A DNA stretch of 64,000 nt from Streptomyces sp. LX-29 (lineage in GTDB: Bacteria; Actinomycetota; Actinomycetes; Streptomycetales; Streptomycetaceae). The position numbers were made by a program, and so were the translations under genes. Positions 8,412 through 16,074 of the stretch are shown in pieces (position 1 is the first letter of the stretch; every line of letters starts with the position of its first letter). The DNA lies in NCBI RefSeq assembly GCF_029541745.1, contig NZ_CP089746.1, forward strand, positions 5,155,559-5,219,558, read 5' to 3'. Under the pieces are notes generated by a model, which did not search any database, had not been told where the DNA came from, and saw only the letters and a list, made by a program, of their open reading frames with translations.

Positions 8412-8890
8412 CCATCGCCGTGACCGGCCACATGGACCTGACAGAAGAGAGCGTCCCCCTCGTGCGTGGGGCGCTCGATGAGCTGCTGCGGCCCCGTGCC
8501 GGCGGACTTGTCGGCATCTCGTGCATCGCGAAGGGGGCGGACTCCCTGTTCGCTGAGGCGGTGCTCGCGGTCGGCGGTCGGTTGGTGGTGGTGATTCCGT
8601 CGCGGGACTACCGGCAGGCCAAGGTCAAGCCCGAGCACGCGGCCACGTTCGACCGGCTCGTCGCGGCCGCCGGCGATGTGCTCGTCATGCCCCATGAGAC
8701 GGCGAACCGGCAGGCGTACGAGGCGGCGAACGCCGAGCTGCTCCAGCGGGCCGACCGGCTTGTCGCCGTCTGGAACGGGCAGCCGCCCACGGGGAAGGGC
8801 GGCGGCACGGCCGACGTGGTGCTGGTGGCTCGCGAGGCCGGGATTCCCGTGGATGTGGTCTGGCCGGAAGGCGCTTCGCGACGCGGGTGA
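8405..8890 (+). CDS. SLOG-like Rossmannoid nucleotide-binding protein (copy 1)
   Basis: A 161-residue protein beginning MLTIAVTGHMDLTEES. The TGH motif, GISCIAKGADSLFAEAVLAVGG, the VVVIPSRDYR strand, and the late ADRLVAVWNGQ and GGTADVV segments fit the SMF/DprA-LOG (SLOG) superfamily, which binds nucleotides or nucleotide-derived signals. It is not DprA itself, which is much longer. Translation is coupled to the XRE-TPR regulator upstream. A paralogue with the same motifs is at 9586-10062. Likely cytosolic and possibly the ligand-processing or sensing partner of the regulator; enzymatic activity cannot be judged. Confidence 0.65.
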   Translation: MLTIAVTGHMDLTEESVPLVRGALDELLRPRAGGLVGISCIAKGADSLFAEAVLAVGGRLVVVIPSRDYRQAKVKPEHAATFDRLVAAAGDVLVMPHETANRQAYEAANAELLQRADRLVAVWNGQPPTGKGGGTADVVLVAREAGIPVDVVWPEGASRRG

Positions 8891-9003
8891 GGTCCCGACC
8901 ATGCGCCTTGGGCCTCAATGGACATCGGGGGCTGCCGGAGTCAACCCCACTTGGCGGTGGCTCTGGCCCCGATCAGCGAGCCTGAACGGTAAGGTCCGGA
9001 GCC

Positions 9004-9549
9004 ATGCATCCGGTCACTCGTGACAGTGCACGTCTCACTCTGCGAGAGCTCTCGCTCGACGATGTGGACGACGTCCTCGCCATCTACGGCAGCGCCAAGG
9101 CCACCGAGTATCTGAGTTTCACCCCGCGCTCCCGCGAAGAGGTGGCCGGCATCGTCTCCCGCTCCATCGCCTCCGCGACAGCGAGCCCGCGAGAGGAGTA
9201 CGCGCTGGCCGTGACGCAGCGGGACTCGGCCGACCTGATCGGCTTCGCCCGCCTGGCTCTTGATCCGCACCAGCAGCGCGCGGCCACCATCGGCGCCGCG
9301 CTGCGCCCCGAGGCGTGGGGCGTCGGCTACGGCAGGGAGACCCTGCATCTGCTCTTCGGTCTTGCCTTCGCCGACCTGGATCTCCATCGTGCCTGGGCGG
9401 CCCGATCACCGCTGAACGCGGCCGCCGAGAGGATGATGCTGGCGGCGGGGATGGTCGAGGAGGGGCGCATCCGCGGCCATGTCCATGTGCGGGACGCGTG
9501 GCGAGACTCGATCGTCTACGGGATCCTGCGCGACGAGTGGCAAGGCTGA
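9004..9549 (+). CDS. GNAT-family N-acetyltransferase (RimJ/RimL type)
   Basis: A 181-residue acetyltransferase. The opening RLTLRELSLDDVDDVLAIYG and the FARLALDPHQQRAATIGAALRPEAWGVGYGRETLHLLFGLAF region, containing the acetyl-CoA loop GVGYGRE, are typical of the RimJ/RimL group. The C-terminal NAAAERMMLAAGMVEEGRIRGHVHV is the usual last motif. Members acetylate protein N-termini, amino sugars or antibiotics with acetyl-CoA. It sits between the two SLOG-like genes but has its own start (ATG 9004 after a GGAG-containing leader), and no functional link is shown. Confidence 0.85.
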   Translation: MHPVTRDSARLTLRELSLDDVDDVLAIYGSAKATEYLSFTPRSREEVAGIVSRSIASATASPREEYALAVTQRDSADLIGFARLALDPHQQRAATIGAALRPEAWGVGYGRETLHLLFGLAFADLDLHRAWAARSPLNAAAERMMLAAGMVEEGRIRGHVHVRDAWRDSIVYGILRDEWQG

Positions 9550-9585
9550 AGACGGCGCGAGCAGTCCGCACAGGGAGGTACCACC

Positions 9586-10062
9586 ATGCGCCTGGGCGTC
9601 ACCGGACACCGCGGGTTGCCGGAAGAGACCGGGAAGCTCGTCCGTGCCGCTCTCGCAGCGGAGATCGAACGACACGCGCCCGATGGCCTCGTGGGCGTCT
9701 CCTGCATCGCGGACGGACCCGACGCGTGGTTCGCCCAGGCCGTTCTCGACCACGGCGGTCGGATCGAGGTCGTCATCCCCGCTGCCGAGTACCGCGAAGG
9801 GCTGCCTGAGGACCACCACGCCGTCTACGACGCGCTGATCCAGCGGGCATCCGAGACCCACTCCACGGGGATGACGGAGTCCGACGAGCGGGCCCACATG
9901 GCCGGTAGCGAGATTCTCGTGGATGTCGTGGACGAGCTTGTCGCTGTCTGGGACGGGCAGCCAGCCCGGGGCTACGGCGGCACGGCGGACGTCGTGGCGT
10001 ACGCCGAACGGACAGGCGTCGCTGTCCGGGTGATCTGGCCGGAGGGGGCGACCCGGGATTAA
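9586..10062 (+). CDS. SLOG-like Rossmannoid nucleotide-binding protein (copy 2)
   Basis: A 158-residue paralogue of the 8405-8890 protein. It begins MRLGVTGHRGLPEETG and shares GVSCIADGPDAWFAQAVLDHGG, the VVIPAAEYR strand, VDELVAVWDGQPA and GGTADVVAYAERTGVAVRVIWPEGA. AGGGAGG eight bases before the ATG gives a secure start. A TPR-type protein without an obvious DNA-binding domain follows at 10236, so both copies stand beside a TPR sensor protein. Function is unknown; nucleotide or nucleoside binding is the best guess. Confidence 0.65.
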   Translation: MRLGVTGHRGLPEETGKLVRAALAAEIERHAPDGLVGVSCIADGPDAWFAQAVLDHGGRIEVVIPAAEYREGLPEDHHAVYDALIQRASETHSTGMTESDERAHMAGSEILVDVVDELVAVWDGQPARGYGGTADVVAYAERTGVAVRVIWPEGATRD

Positions 10063-10235
10063 CGCCCAGCGGGGCATGCGACCCCAAAGTCGCCGTCTGG
10101 AGCGGGCCGCCGAACGGTTTGGCGCCTGTTGTCGATCACAATGGCCCCGTGAACGGGATAGGTGCCGCCGACATCCGTCGTAACCGCTCGGGTCGGCGCC
10201 GGCCACGTCCGGCGGGCGGGGCGGGCGAGGGTGGG

Positions 10236-11198
10236 ATGGGGTACGCGGAGGCGGGCGTCCTTCCCGGTCCGCCGCCCGACGGCGCTCACGATGACGGCTA
10301 CGCCCAGCACGTCCGCGAGTTGTCGCAGCGCCTCGTGGTGCTCGACAACGAGCTGAACGACCTGCCGGTCGCGGACATGGCCGTGCACGCCTTCGCTGAG
10401 GTCCGTCGACGGCTCGCCGCAGGCGATCACGCGCGGAGGCGGGGGCGGGACATCCAGGCGGCGGCCGCCGAGTTGGCGGAGGTGGCGGGGTGGGCGCTGT
10501 TCGAGGCGGAGCGGCCGGGGGAGGCGCGGCGGTTGAACCAGGAGGCGCTCCGACTCGCGGAGGCGTCCGGCGACCGTGCGATCGGGCTCCTGACGTTGCA
10601 GAACATGGGCATGCAGGCAGGGTGGCTGGGGGCGCCACGGGAGGAGCTCGCCATCGCGCGGGGCGTCCTGGAGCGGGGGAGGACGTCCCCGCGGGTCGAG
10701 GCGATCTTCCGGGTGCGGGAGGCGAAGGGGCTCGCCGGCTCGGGGCGGGTGGCCGAGGCGGAGCGGGCGTTCCAGCGCGCCCGCTCGCTTCTTCAGGAGA
10801 GTGGGCGGCTCAGCGACCCCTTCTGGGTGTGGTGGGTGACCGCGGACGAGGTCGACGGCCATCACGGCTTCGCCCACCAGGAGTCGGGTGACCCGGCGAA
10901 GGCGGTCCCGTATCTGCGTCGGGCCATGCGCCAGGAGGCGGGGGCGCCGGTCGGCTACCGGAACATCTACGCCGCCCGGCTGCTCTCGTGCCTCCTGGGG
11001 CTCCGGGCGTGGCGGGACGCCGAGGAACTGGCCGAGCAGGTCATTCCCGTGGCGGACGCGACCCCCTCGCGGCGGACGCGCACGCTCTTGGCGGGCGCGG
11101 CCCGGCGCGGGCGGTCGCTGCGCCGGGCCCCGGGCGGTCTGCGCGACGCCCTGCACGAGATCTGCCTGATGTTGGAAGAGGGCCGGAGCGAGCTCTGA
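10236..11198 (+). CDS. TPR-like helical repeat protein, regulator-sensor type
   Basis: A 320-residue helical-repeat protein resembling the C-terminal sensor half of Streptomyces XRE-TPR regulators: VRELSQRLVVLDNELNDLPVADMAV, then several 34-residue-like repeats (for example WALFEAERPGEARRLNQEALRLAEASGD, AVPYLRRAMRQEAG). No helix-turn-helix is visible at the N-terminus, so it is either a stand-alone sensor or an eroded regulator. The start at ATG 10236 (GAGGG upstream) is preferred. A GTG at 10149 would add 29 low-complexity residues. It follows SLOG-like copy 2 with a 173-bp gap. Confidence 0.6.
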   Translation: MGYAEAGVLPGPPPDGAHDDGYAQHVRELSQRLVVLDNELNDLPVADMAVHAFAEVRRRLAAGDHARRRGRDIQAAAAELAEVAGWALFEAERPGEARRLNQEALRLAEASGDRAIGLLTLQNMGMQAGWLGAPREELAIARGVLERGRTSPRVEAIFRVREAKGLAGSGRVAEAERAFQRARSLLQESGRLSDPFWVWWVTADEVDGHHGFAHQESGDPAKAVPYLRRAMRQEAGAPVGYRNIYAARLLSCLLGLRAWRDAEELAEQVIPVADATPSRRTRTLLAGAARRGRSLRRAPGGLRDALHEICLMLEEGRSEL

Positions 11199-11219
11199 TC
11201 GGCCCGCGGGGCGATGCCC

Positions 11220-12629
11220 TCAGGGCGTCTTCCGGGCCGGTGAGGCCACCTCCTGAGAGGCGCGGGCGACGACGAGGAGGAACAGTCCGCAGGCCGTCAC
11301 GAGCAGCCATCCGGGGCGGGAGGCGCGGGCGATGCCGGCGGGGTCGACGTCCGTGACCAGGCCGCCCGCGATGGCGATACCGATCGCTGAGCCGACCTGG
11401 CGGGCGGCGGAGGTGATGGCCCCGGCGACGCCGGCCCGGGACTTCGGCAGGCCGCTGACCGCGGTGTTGGTGATCGGTGCGTTGGCGAAGCCGAACCCGA
11501 TGCCGATGAGCAGGTACGCCAGCAGGAGCAGCAGGACGCCGGTGTGCTGTCCGAGGTTCACCAGGCACAGGCCGCCGGCGGTGGTGAACCCGCCCGCGAG
11601 GAGCAGCGGGCGTCGTGGTCCGAGGCGCCCCACGAGGTTGCCGGACCACGGCGCGCACAGGGTGGCCCCGAGCGCCATGGGCAGGGTCGCCATGCCGGCC
11701 TCCAGCGCCGTCCATCCGCGGGCGTGCTGGAGGTAGAGGGTGTTGAGCAGCAGGCTCACGTTCAGCGCGATGAACACCGCCACGGCGCCCAGCACCGCCG
11801 TGGCGAAGCGCGGTCGTCGGAAGAGCCCGAGGTCCATCAGGGGCTCGTTCTGGCGCAGCTCGACCCGGACGAACCCGGCCGCCGTGGCGACCACCAGCGC
11901 GTAGCCGACCAGGGCCGGCGGCGAGGTCCAACCGATGCGGGGTCCCTCGATGAGGACGCCGATCGAGAGGCCCAGGGTCAGGATGAGCAGGGCCTGGCCG
12001 GGCAGGTCGAGCCGTCGGTCGCGCTGGCCGTGGGACTTGGGTACGAAGACCGCGACCAGGACGAGGGCGGCGACGATGACCGGGGCGTTGATCCAGAACA
12101 CCGATCGCCAGCCGAAGGCCGCTATGAGTGCCCCGCCGGTGACCGGGCCGGCCGCCATGCTGAGCCCGAAGACCGCCGCCCACACGCCGATGGCCCGGGC
12201 TCGCTCCCGGGCGTCGGGCATCGCGTTCACCACGATGGCCAGGGCGACGGGGCTCAGCATCGAGGCCCCGACCCCCTGGAGGGCCCGTGCCGCGACGAGG
12301 AAGCCGAGCGAGGGGGCGACCGCGCAGGCCAGGGAGGCGAGGCCGAAGACGACCAGCCCGCACTGGAAGACGCGACGTCGTCCGAAGCGGTCCGCGAGCG
12401 CGCCGGAGGCGATGAGGAGACCGGCCAGGACCACGGTGTAGGCGTCCACGACCCATTCCAGGTCGCGGGTGCCCACGCCCAGGCCACGCCCGATCTCGGG
12501 CAGGCCCACATTGACGATGGTGGTGTCCAGGCCGACCAGGAACATGCTCAGCGCGCAGACGGCCAGCACCGTCCACCGTCGGCGGGCACTCAGTGTGGCG
12601 GGCTGGGCTGGCGGGGATGTCGTGGTCAC
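11220..12629 (-). CDS. MFS multidrug exporter, DHA2 (14-TM) family
   Basis: A 469-residue major facilitator with about 14 hydrophobic segments. It shows the DHA2 hallmarks LDTTIVNVGLPEIGRGLG in helix 1, the motif A loop GALADRFGRRRVF, ALQGVGASMLSPVALAIV and YLQHARGWTALEAGMATLPMALG. It exports drugs or cell products by proton antiport across the cytoplasmic membrane. The GTG start at 12629 (MTTTSPPAQ) has GAAGG about eight bases upstream. It is divergent from an XRE-cupin regulator, and their shared promoter holds a perfect palindrome, so local repression is likely. It shows no link to the PKS. Confidence 0.88.
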   Translation of the reverse strand: MTTTSPPAQPATLSARRRWTVLAVCALSMFLVGLDTTIVNVGLPEIGRGLGVGTRDLEWVVDAYTVVLAGLLIASGALADRFGRRRVFQCGLVVFGLASLACAVAPSLGFLVAARALQGVGASMLSPVALAIVVNAMPDARERARAIGVWAAVFGLSMAAGPVTGGALIAAFGWRSVFWINAPVIVAALVLVAVFVPKSHGQRDRRLDLPGQALLILTLGLSIGVLIEGPRIGWTSPPALVGYALVVATAAGFVRVELRQNEPLMDLGLFRRPRFATAVLGAVAVFIALNVSLLLNTLYLQHARGWTALEAGMATLPMALGATLCAPWSGNLVGRLGPRRPLLLAGGFTTAGGLCLVNLGQHTGVLLLLLAYLLIGIGFGFANAPITNTAVSGLPKSRAGVAGAITSAARQVGSAIGIAIAGGLVTDVDPAGIARASRPGWLLVTACGLFLLVVARASQEVASPARKTP

Positions 12630-12698
12630 GGGTGCGCCTTCGGTCCGGGATCGTCTGCCGGCCCATGCTCGGATCAGCCGGCGGCGCAGACCCAGCAC

Positions 12699-12717
12699 TT
12701 TTGCGGAAACCGCAAAA
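12699..12717. promoter_or_regulatory. Perfect 8-3-8 palindrome, likely operator of the XRE-cupin regulator
   Basis: TTTTGCGG-AAA-CCGCAAAA is a perfect inverted repeat ending seven bases before the regulator ATG and lying inside the 95-bp divergent promoter with the MFS gene. Its position would block the regulator's own transcription start, so autorepression and control of the exporter are likely. Confidence 0.6.
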
Positions 12718-12724
12718 TGGACCC

Positions 12725-13312
12725 ATGGACGCCAAGGACACGGAACTCGCGGAGACCCTCGACAGCATCGGGCCACGGCTGCGAGCGCTGCGACACGACC
12801 GCGGACTCACCCTCGAGGCGCTCGCGGAGGACACCGGGATCTCCGTCAGCACGCTGTCGCGCCTGGAGTCGGGCAAGCGACGGCCGACGCTCGAACTGCT
12901 CATCCCGCTCGCGCGAGCGCACCGTGTCGCCCTGGACCAGCTGGTCGCGGCGCCCGCCACCGGCGACCCGCGCGTGCACCTGAAGCCCCACCGCAGGGAG
13001 CGCGGAAGCGTCCTCGTGCCCCTGACGCAGTACCCGGGCCGGGTCCAGGTCTTCAAGCAGGTGCTGGCGTACCGTGAGCCGAAGCTCGTGACCCACGCCG
13101 GCTACGAATGGCTCTATGTGCTCGCCGGCGAACTCCGCCTCATCCTCGGCGACCGCGAGTTCGTCCTCCGGCCGGGCGAGGTGGCCGAGTTCGACACCGG
13201 CGAGCCGCACTGGTTCGGCCCCGCCGGCCCCCACGCCGTGGAGATCCTGCATCTGTTCGGCCCCCACGGGGACCAGGCCGTCGTCCGCACCGGCCCGTCG
13301 GCGACGTCCTGA
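12725..13312 (+). CDS. XRE-family regulator with cupin domain
   Basis: A 195-residue regulator. Residues 15-70 form the XRE helix-turn-helix (LTLEALAEDTGISVSTLSRLESGKRRPTLELL). Residues 110-190 form a cupin barrel (THAGYEWLYVLAGELRLILGDREFVLRPGEVAEFDTGEPHWFG). This architecture binds a small effector in the barrel. The ATG at 12725 has almost no leader after the palindrome, so the mRNA may be leaderless or nearly so. It is divergent from the DHA2 exporter it probably controls. Confidence 0.85.
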   Translation: MDAKDTELAETLDSIGPRLRALRHDRGLTLEALAEDTGISVSTLSRLESGKRRPTLELLIPLARAHRVALDQLVAAPATGDPRVHLKPHRRERGSVLVPLTQYPGRVQVFKQVLAYREPKLVTHAGYEWLYVLAGELRLILGDREFVLRPGEVAEFDTGEPHWFGPAGPHAVEILHLFGPHGDQAVVRTGPSATS

Positions 13313-13314
13313 CC

Positions 13315-13356
13315 CACCACGACGAGTGCACCACGGCGAGTGCACCACGACGAGTC
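13315..13356. repeat. Three tandem 14-bp repeats
   Basis: Two full units, CACCACGACGAGTG (13315-13328) and CACCACGGCGAGTG (13329-13342), and a third differing at its last base follow directly after the stop of the XRE-cupin gene. They lead into a terminator hairpin. Confidence 0.7.
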
Positions 13357-13386
13357 GCCCCGCCGAGGGTTCGACGGGGCGACTCG
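13351..13386. terminator. Hairpin terminator between convergent genes
   Basis: CGAGTCGCCCCG (13351-13362) pairs perfectly with CGGGGCGACTCG (13375-13386) around a 12-base interior that can pair further. It lies between the convergent XRE-cupin and MMPL genes and could serve both directions. Confidence 0.65.
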
Positions 13387-13418
13387 TGCGGCGTGCGGCC
13401 GGCGGCCGCGAGGGCGGA

Positions 13419-15716
13419 CTACCGGCGGCTCGCCACCCGCTCCCGCTCCGCTTCCGTGCCCGCCGGCGCCGCGCCCGCCACCGGGTGGCCCTCCTCGCTG
13501 AGGCCGTAGCGGTCGTGCAGGCGGCGCAGCGGGGCCGGGGCCCACCAGCTGCGGTTGCCGAGGAGGCGCATGGCGGCGGGGAGCAGGATGCCGCGGATGA
13601 GGGTGGCGTCCAGCAGGATGGCGAGCGGGACGCCGAGGCCGAGCGCCTTCATGTAGCTGATGCCCGAGGTGAGCATCACGACGAAGACCAGCGAGAGGAT
13701 GATCGCGGCGTAGGTGACGACCTTGCCGACCCGTTCCAGGCCGGTGGCGACGGCGAGTTGGTTGTCCCCGGTGCGGTCGTACTCCTCCTTGACCCGGGAG
13801 AGGATGAAGACCGCGTAGTCCATGGAGAGGCCGAAGCCCAGCGCCGAGATGAGGATCGGGGTGGTCCAGGTGATCGCCCCGGTGTTGATGAAGTCGCCGA
13901 CGAGCCACTGGAGATGGCCGTCCTGGAAGACGAAGACCAGGGAGCCGAAGGTGGCGCTGAGGCTGAGGGCGCTGAGGGCCATGGCCATCAGGGGCAGCAG
14001 CAGGCTGCCGGTGAGCAGGAAGAGCAGCACATAGGTGCCGACGGCCAGGATGCCCAGGGCGTAGGGGAGCCGCTCCTTGAGCAGGTCGAAGGTGTCGACG
14101 GAGATGGCGGGCTGGCCGCCGACGGTGATGGCGAAGGGGGCGTCGGCGTCCCGGACCCGGTCCACGATGGCCTCGCCGCGCTCCGAGAGTCCGTCGACGG
14201 CCGGGACCACGGACAGATACGTGGCGTCCTCGCCGGCGTAGCGGCGGTTGAGCTCGCCGGGCGGGACGACGCGCTCACCCTTGGCGTAGGAGCCGGTGAG
14301 GGCGTCCACGCGGGCCACGTCGGGCAGCCGGGAGAGGGTGGCCGCGTAGTCGGCGATCTCCTTCTCGCGCCCCGCGGGGTCGCCGGTGTTCCGTGCGACG
14401 ACCTGGAGGGCCTGCGCCTCGCGGTTGTTGAAGTTCTCCTGGACGACCTTGGCGACCTGCGCGGACTGGGCGCTCTTGGGGAGGATCTGCTCGTCCGGGA
14501 GGCGCATCTTCAGGTCGACGACGGGGGAGGCGAGGAGCGCCATCAGGACCAGGACGCCCGCGGCCAGCGGGGCGGGGCGGCGCATGACGACGACCGCCAG
14601 GCGGTGCCAGAAGCCCTGCCCCTCGGCCGGTTCCGCGGCGGCACCGGCCGATGCCGCCGACCCGGCCGCCTCGGCCCGCGGCTTGCGGCGGATCAGCCGC
14701 AGCCTGTCGATCCGCGGGCCGGCCCAGGCCAGCAGCGCGGGGACGATGACCAGGGTGGCGAGGGCGGCGGCCAGGGTGGTGACGGTGCCGCCGACCGCGA
14801 TGGACTGGAACATCCCGAAGGGGATGACCATGAGGGAGAGGAAGGCCACCGCCAGGGTGACCGCGGAGAAGGTGACCGTCCGGCCGACCGTCCGCATGGT
14901 GGCGCGGATGGCGTCCGGGATCTCGGTGCCGTCCCTCTTCAGCTCCTCGCGGTAGCGGGTGATGAACAGCAGGCTGTAGTCGATCGCCAGGCCCAGGCCC
15001 AGGAAGGTGGTGATGTTGACCAGCAGGTTGTTGGCGTCGAAGACGAAGGTCAGCGCGAACATCAGACCGAAGACCAGCAGCATCGTGGCGAGGGCCACCG
15101 CCAGCGGCAGCGCGGCGGCGACCAGCGAGCCGAAGATGACCACGAGGACGATCAGCACCAGCGGGAAGACCAGGGACTCCGCCTTGGAGGCGTCCTTGGC
15201 GGCCTGCTCGGTGTTCTCGAAGTTCATCAACGCCAGCCCGCCGAGCTTCACATCGAGCCCGTGGACGGTGCCGGTGTACTTCTCCTTCAGGCCCTCGATC
15301 CGGTCGTTGACCTGGTCGAAGTCGCCGAGCACGGTGCCGGTGACCAGGGCCTGCTCGCCGGACTCGCCGCGCAGCGAGGCCGCCTTGCCCGCCGACCAGT
15401 ACGAGGCCACGTTGCCCAGGTCCGGGTTGTCCGCCAGCTCCTTCGTCAGCTTGAGCCCGGCGGCGGTGACGGCCGGGTCGTCGACTCCCCGCGAGTCCTC
15501 GACGACGAGGGAGAGGTTGGGTCGGCCCTGGCCGAACTCCTTCTCCAGGACGGACTGGGTGGTGGCCGACTCGGTGTCGTCGTTCTCGTAACCGCCCATC
15601 GTCAGACGGTCGGTGAGGCCCATGGAGCCGCCGCCCACGCAGAGGACGATGATCAGCACGGCCAGCAGAATCTTCTTCGGCCTGGGGAGAATCAGGCTCG
15701 CTAACCTGTCGAGCAT
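13419..15716 (-). CDS. MMPL-family (RND superfamily) transporter
   Basis: A 765-residue RND/MmpL exporter. It has the classic doubled plan: one N-terminal membrane helix (KKILLAVLIIVLCVGGG), a large extracytoplasmic loop, a block of five helices including FLGLGLAIDYSLLFITRYREEL, a second loop, and a repeat block with the matching LGFGLSMDYAVFILSRVKEEY. The paired GLAIDY/GLSMDY motifs carry the proton-relay aspartates. The ATG at 15716 follows AGGAGA by about nine bases. Codon 5 is TTA (15702-15704), so expression is probably bldA-gated from the outset. The upstream region holds an inverted repeat that looks like a repressor operator. Likely exports a lipid or polyketide; the substrate is unproven. 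Confidence 0.88.
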   Translation of the reverse strand: MLDRLASLILPRPKKILLAVLIIVLCVGGGSMGLTDRLTMGGYENDDTESATTQSVLEKEFGQGRPNLSLVVEDSRGVDDPAVTAAGLKLTKELADNPDLGNVASYWSAGKAASLRGESGEQALVTGTVLGDFDQVNDRIEGLKEKYTGTVHGLDVKLGGLALMNFENTEQAAKDASKAESLVFPLVLIVLVVIFGSLVAAALPLAVALATMLLVFGLMFALTFVFDANNLLVNITTFLGLGLAIDYSLLFITRYREELKRDGTEIPDAIRATMRTVGRTVTFSAVTLAVAFLSLMVIPFGMFQSIAVGGTVTTLAAALATLVIVPALLAWAGPRIDRLRLIRRKPRAEAAGSAASAGAAAEPAEGQGFWHRLAVVVMRRPAPLAAGVLVLMALLASPVVDLKMRLPDEQILPKSAQSAQVAKVVQENFNNREAQALQVVARNTGDPAGREKEIADYAATLSRLPDVARVDALTGSYAKGERVVPPGELNRRYAGEDATYLSVVPAVDGLSERGEAIVDRVRDADAPFAITVGGQPAISVDTFDLLKERLPYALGILAVGTYVLLFLLTGSLLLPLMAMALSALSLSATFGSLVFVFQDGHLQWLVGDFINTGAITWTTPILISALGFGLSMDYAVFILSRVKEEYDRTGDNQLAVATGLERVGKVVTYAAIILSLVFVVMLTSGISYMKALGLGVPLAILLDATLIRGILLPAAMRLLGNRSWWAPAPLRRLHDRYGLSEEGHPVAGAAPAGTEAERERVASRR

Positions 15717-16074
15717 GTCGGAGCTCTCCTGGGATCCTGGGATGCGGGACGGACTGTTCTGAAGTTCCGGTACGCCTTGTTCTGAAGCTATGAAACAGCA
15801 TGTACCAGAGATTGGTTTCGGTGCAAGCTGTTCTATAGGCGTGGCGCGCGTCCGCCGCGCGAGCCGGCGCCCTCTCGCGCAGATTCGGCCCCTCAGCGCT
15901 CCGTGGAAGTGCCGTGACGGGCCGTCGTCCGCCCGCGGGCCCGTTGTGGCCCGCGGGCCCGTTGTGGCTGGTCGCGCCCACGCGGCGGAGCCGCACATGT
16001 CACGGCCCGCACCCCTTCAGGGCGCTGCCGAACGGCGGCCGACGTCACCGGAGCCGCTGAGGGGCCCGGGGTCC
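15717..16074. promoter_or_regulatory. MMPL promoter region and non-coding spacer
   Basis: This 358-bp stretch has no supported gene. Its MMPL-proximal part has a direct repeat TGTTCTGAAG at 15755-15764 and 15778-15787 and a longer inverted repeat at 15788-15838. Its distal part has a duplicated GC-rich unit (GTGGCCCGCGGGCCCGTT-like, about 15930-15967) and then the tail of the BenE transcript. Confidence 0.55.
15788..15838. promoter_or_regulatory. Long inverted repeat, candidate repressor operator for MMPL gene
   Basis: CTATGAAACAGCATGTACC (15788-15806) and GGTGCAAGCTGTTCTATAG (15820-15838) are inverted copies matching at 15 of 19 positions around a 13-base centre. A very similar half-site is found at 34187-34205 before the hemerythrin-like gene. 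Confidence 0.5.

Noticed and set aside
8405-8890. DprA (DNA processing protein) identity for the SLOG-like proteins
   Set aside because: Only about 160 residues, lacking the SAM and winged-helix parts of DprA; only the general fold motifs agree.
13315-13356. Possible CRISPR-like array
   Set aside because: Only three short tandem units without spacers, followed by a terminator hairpin and no cas genes.
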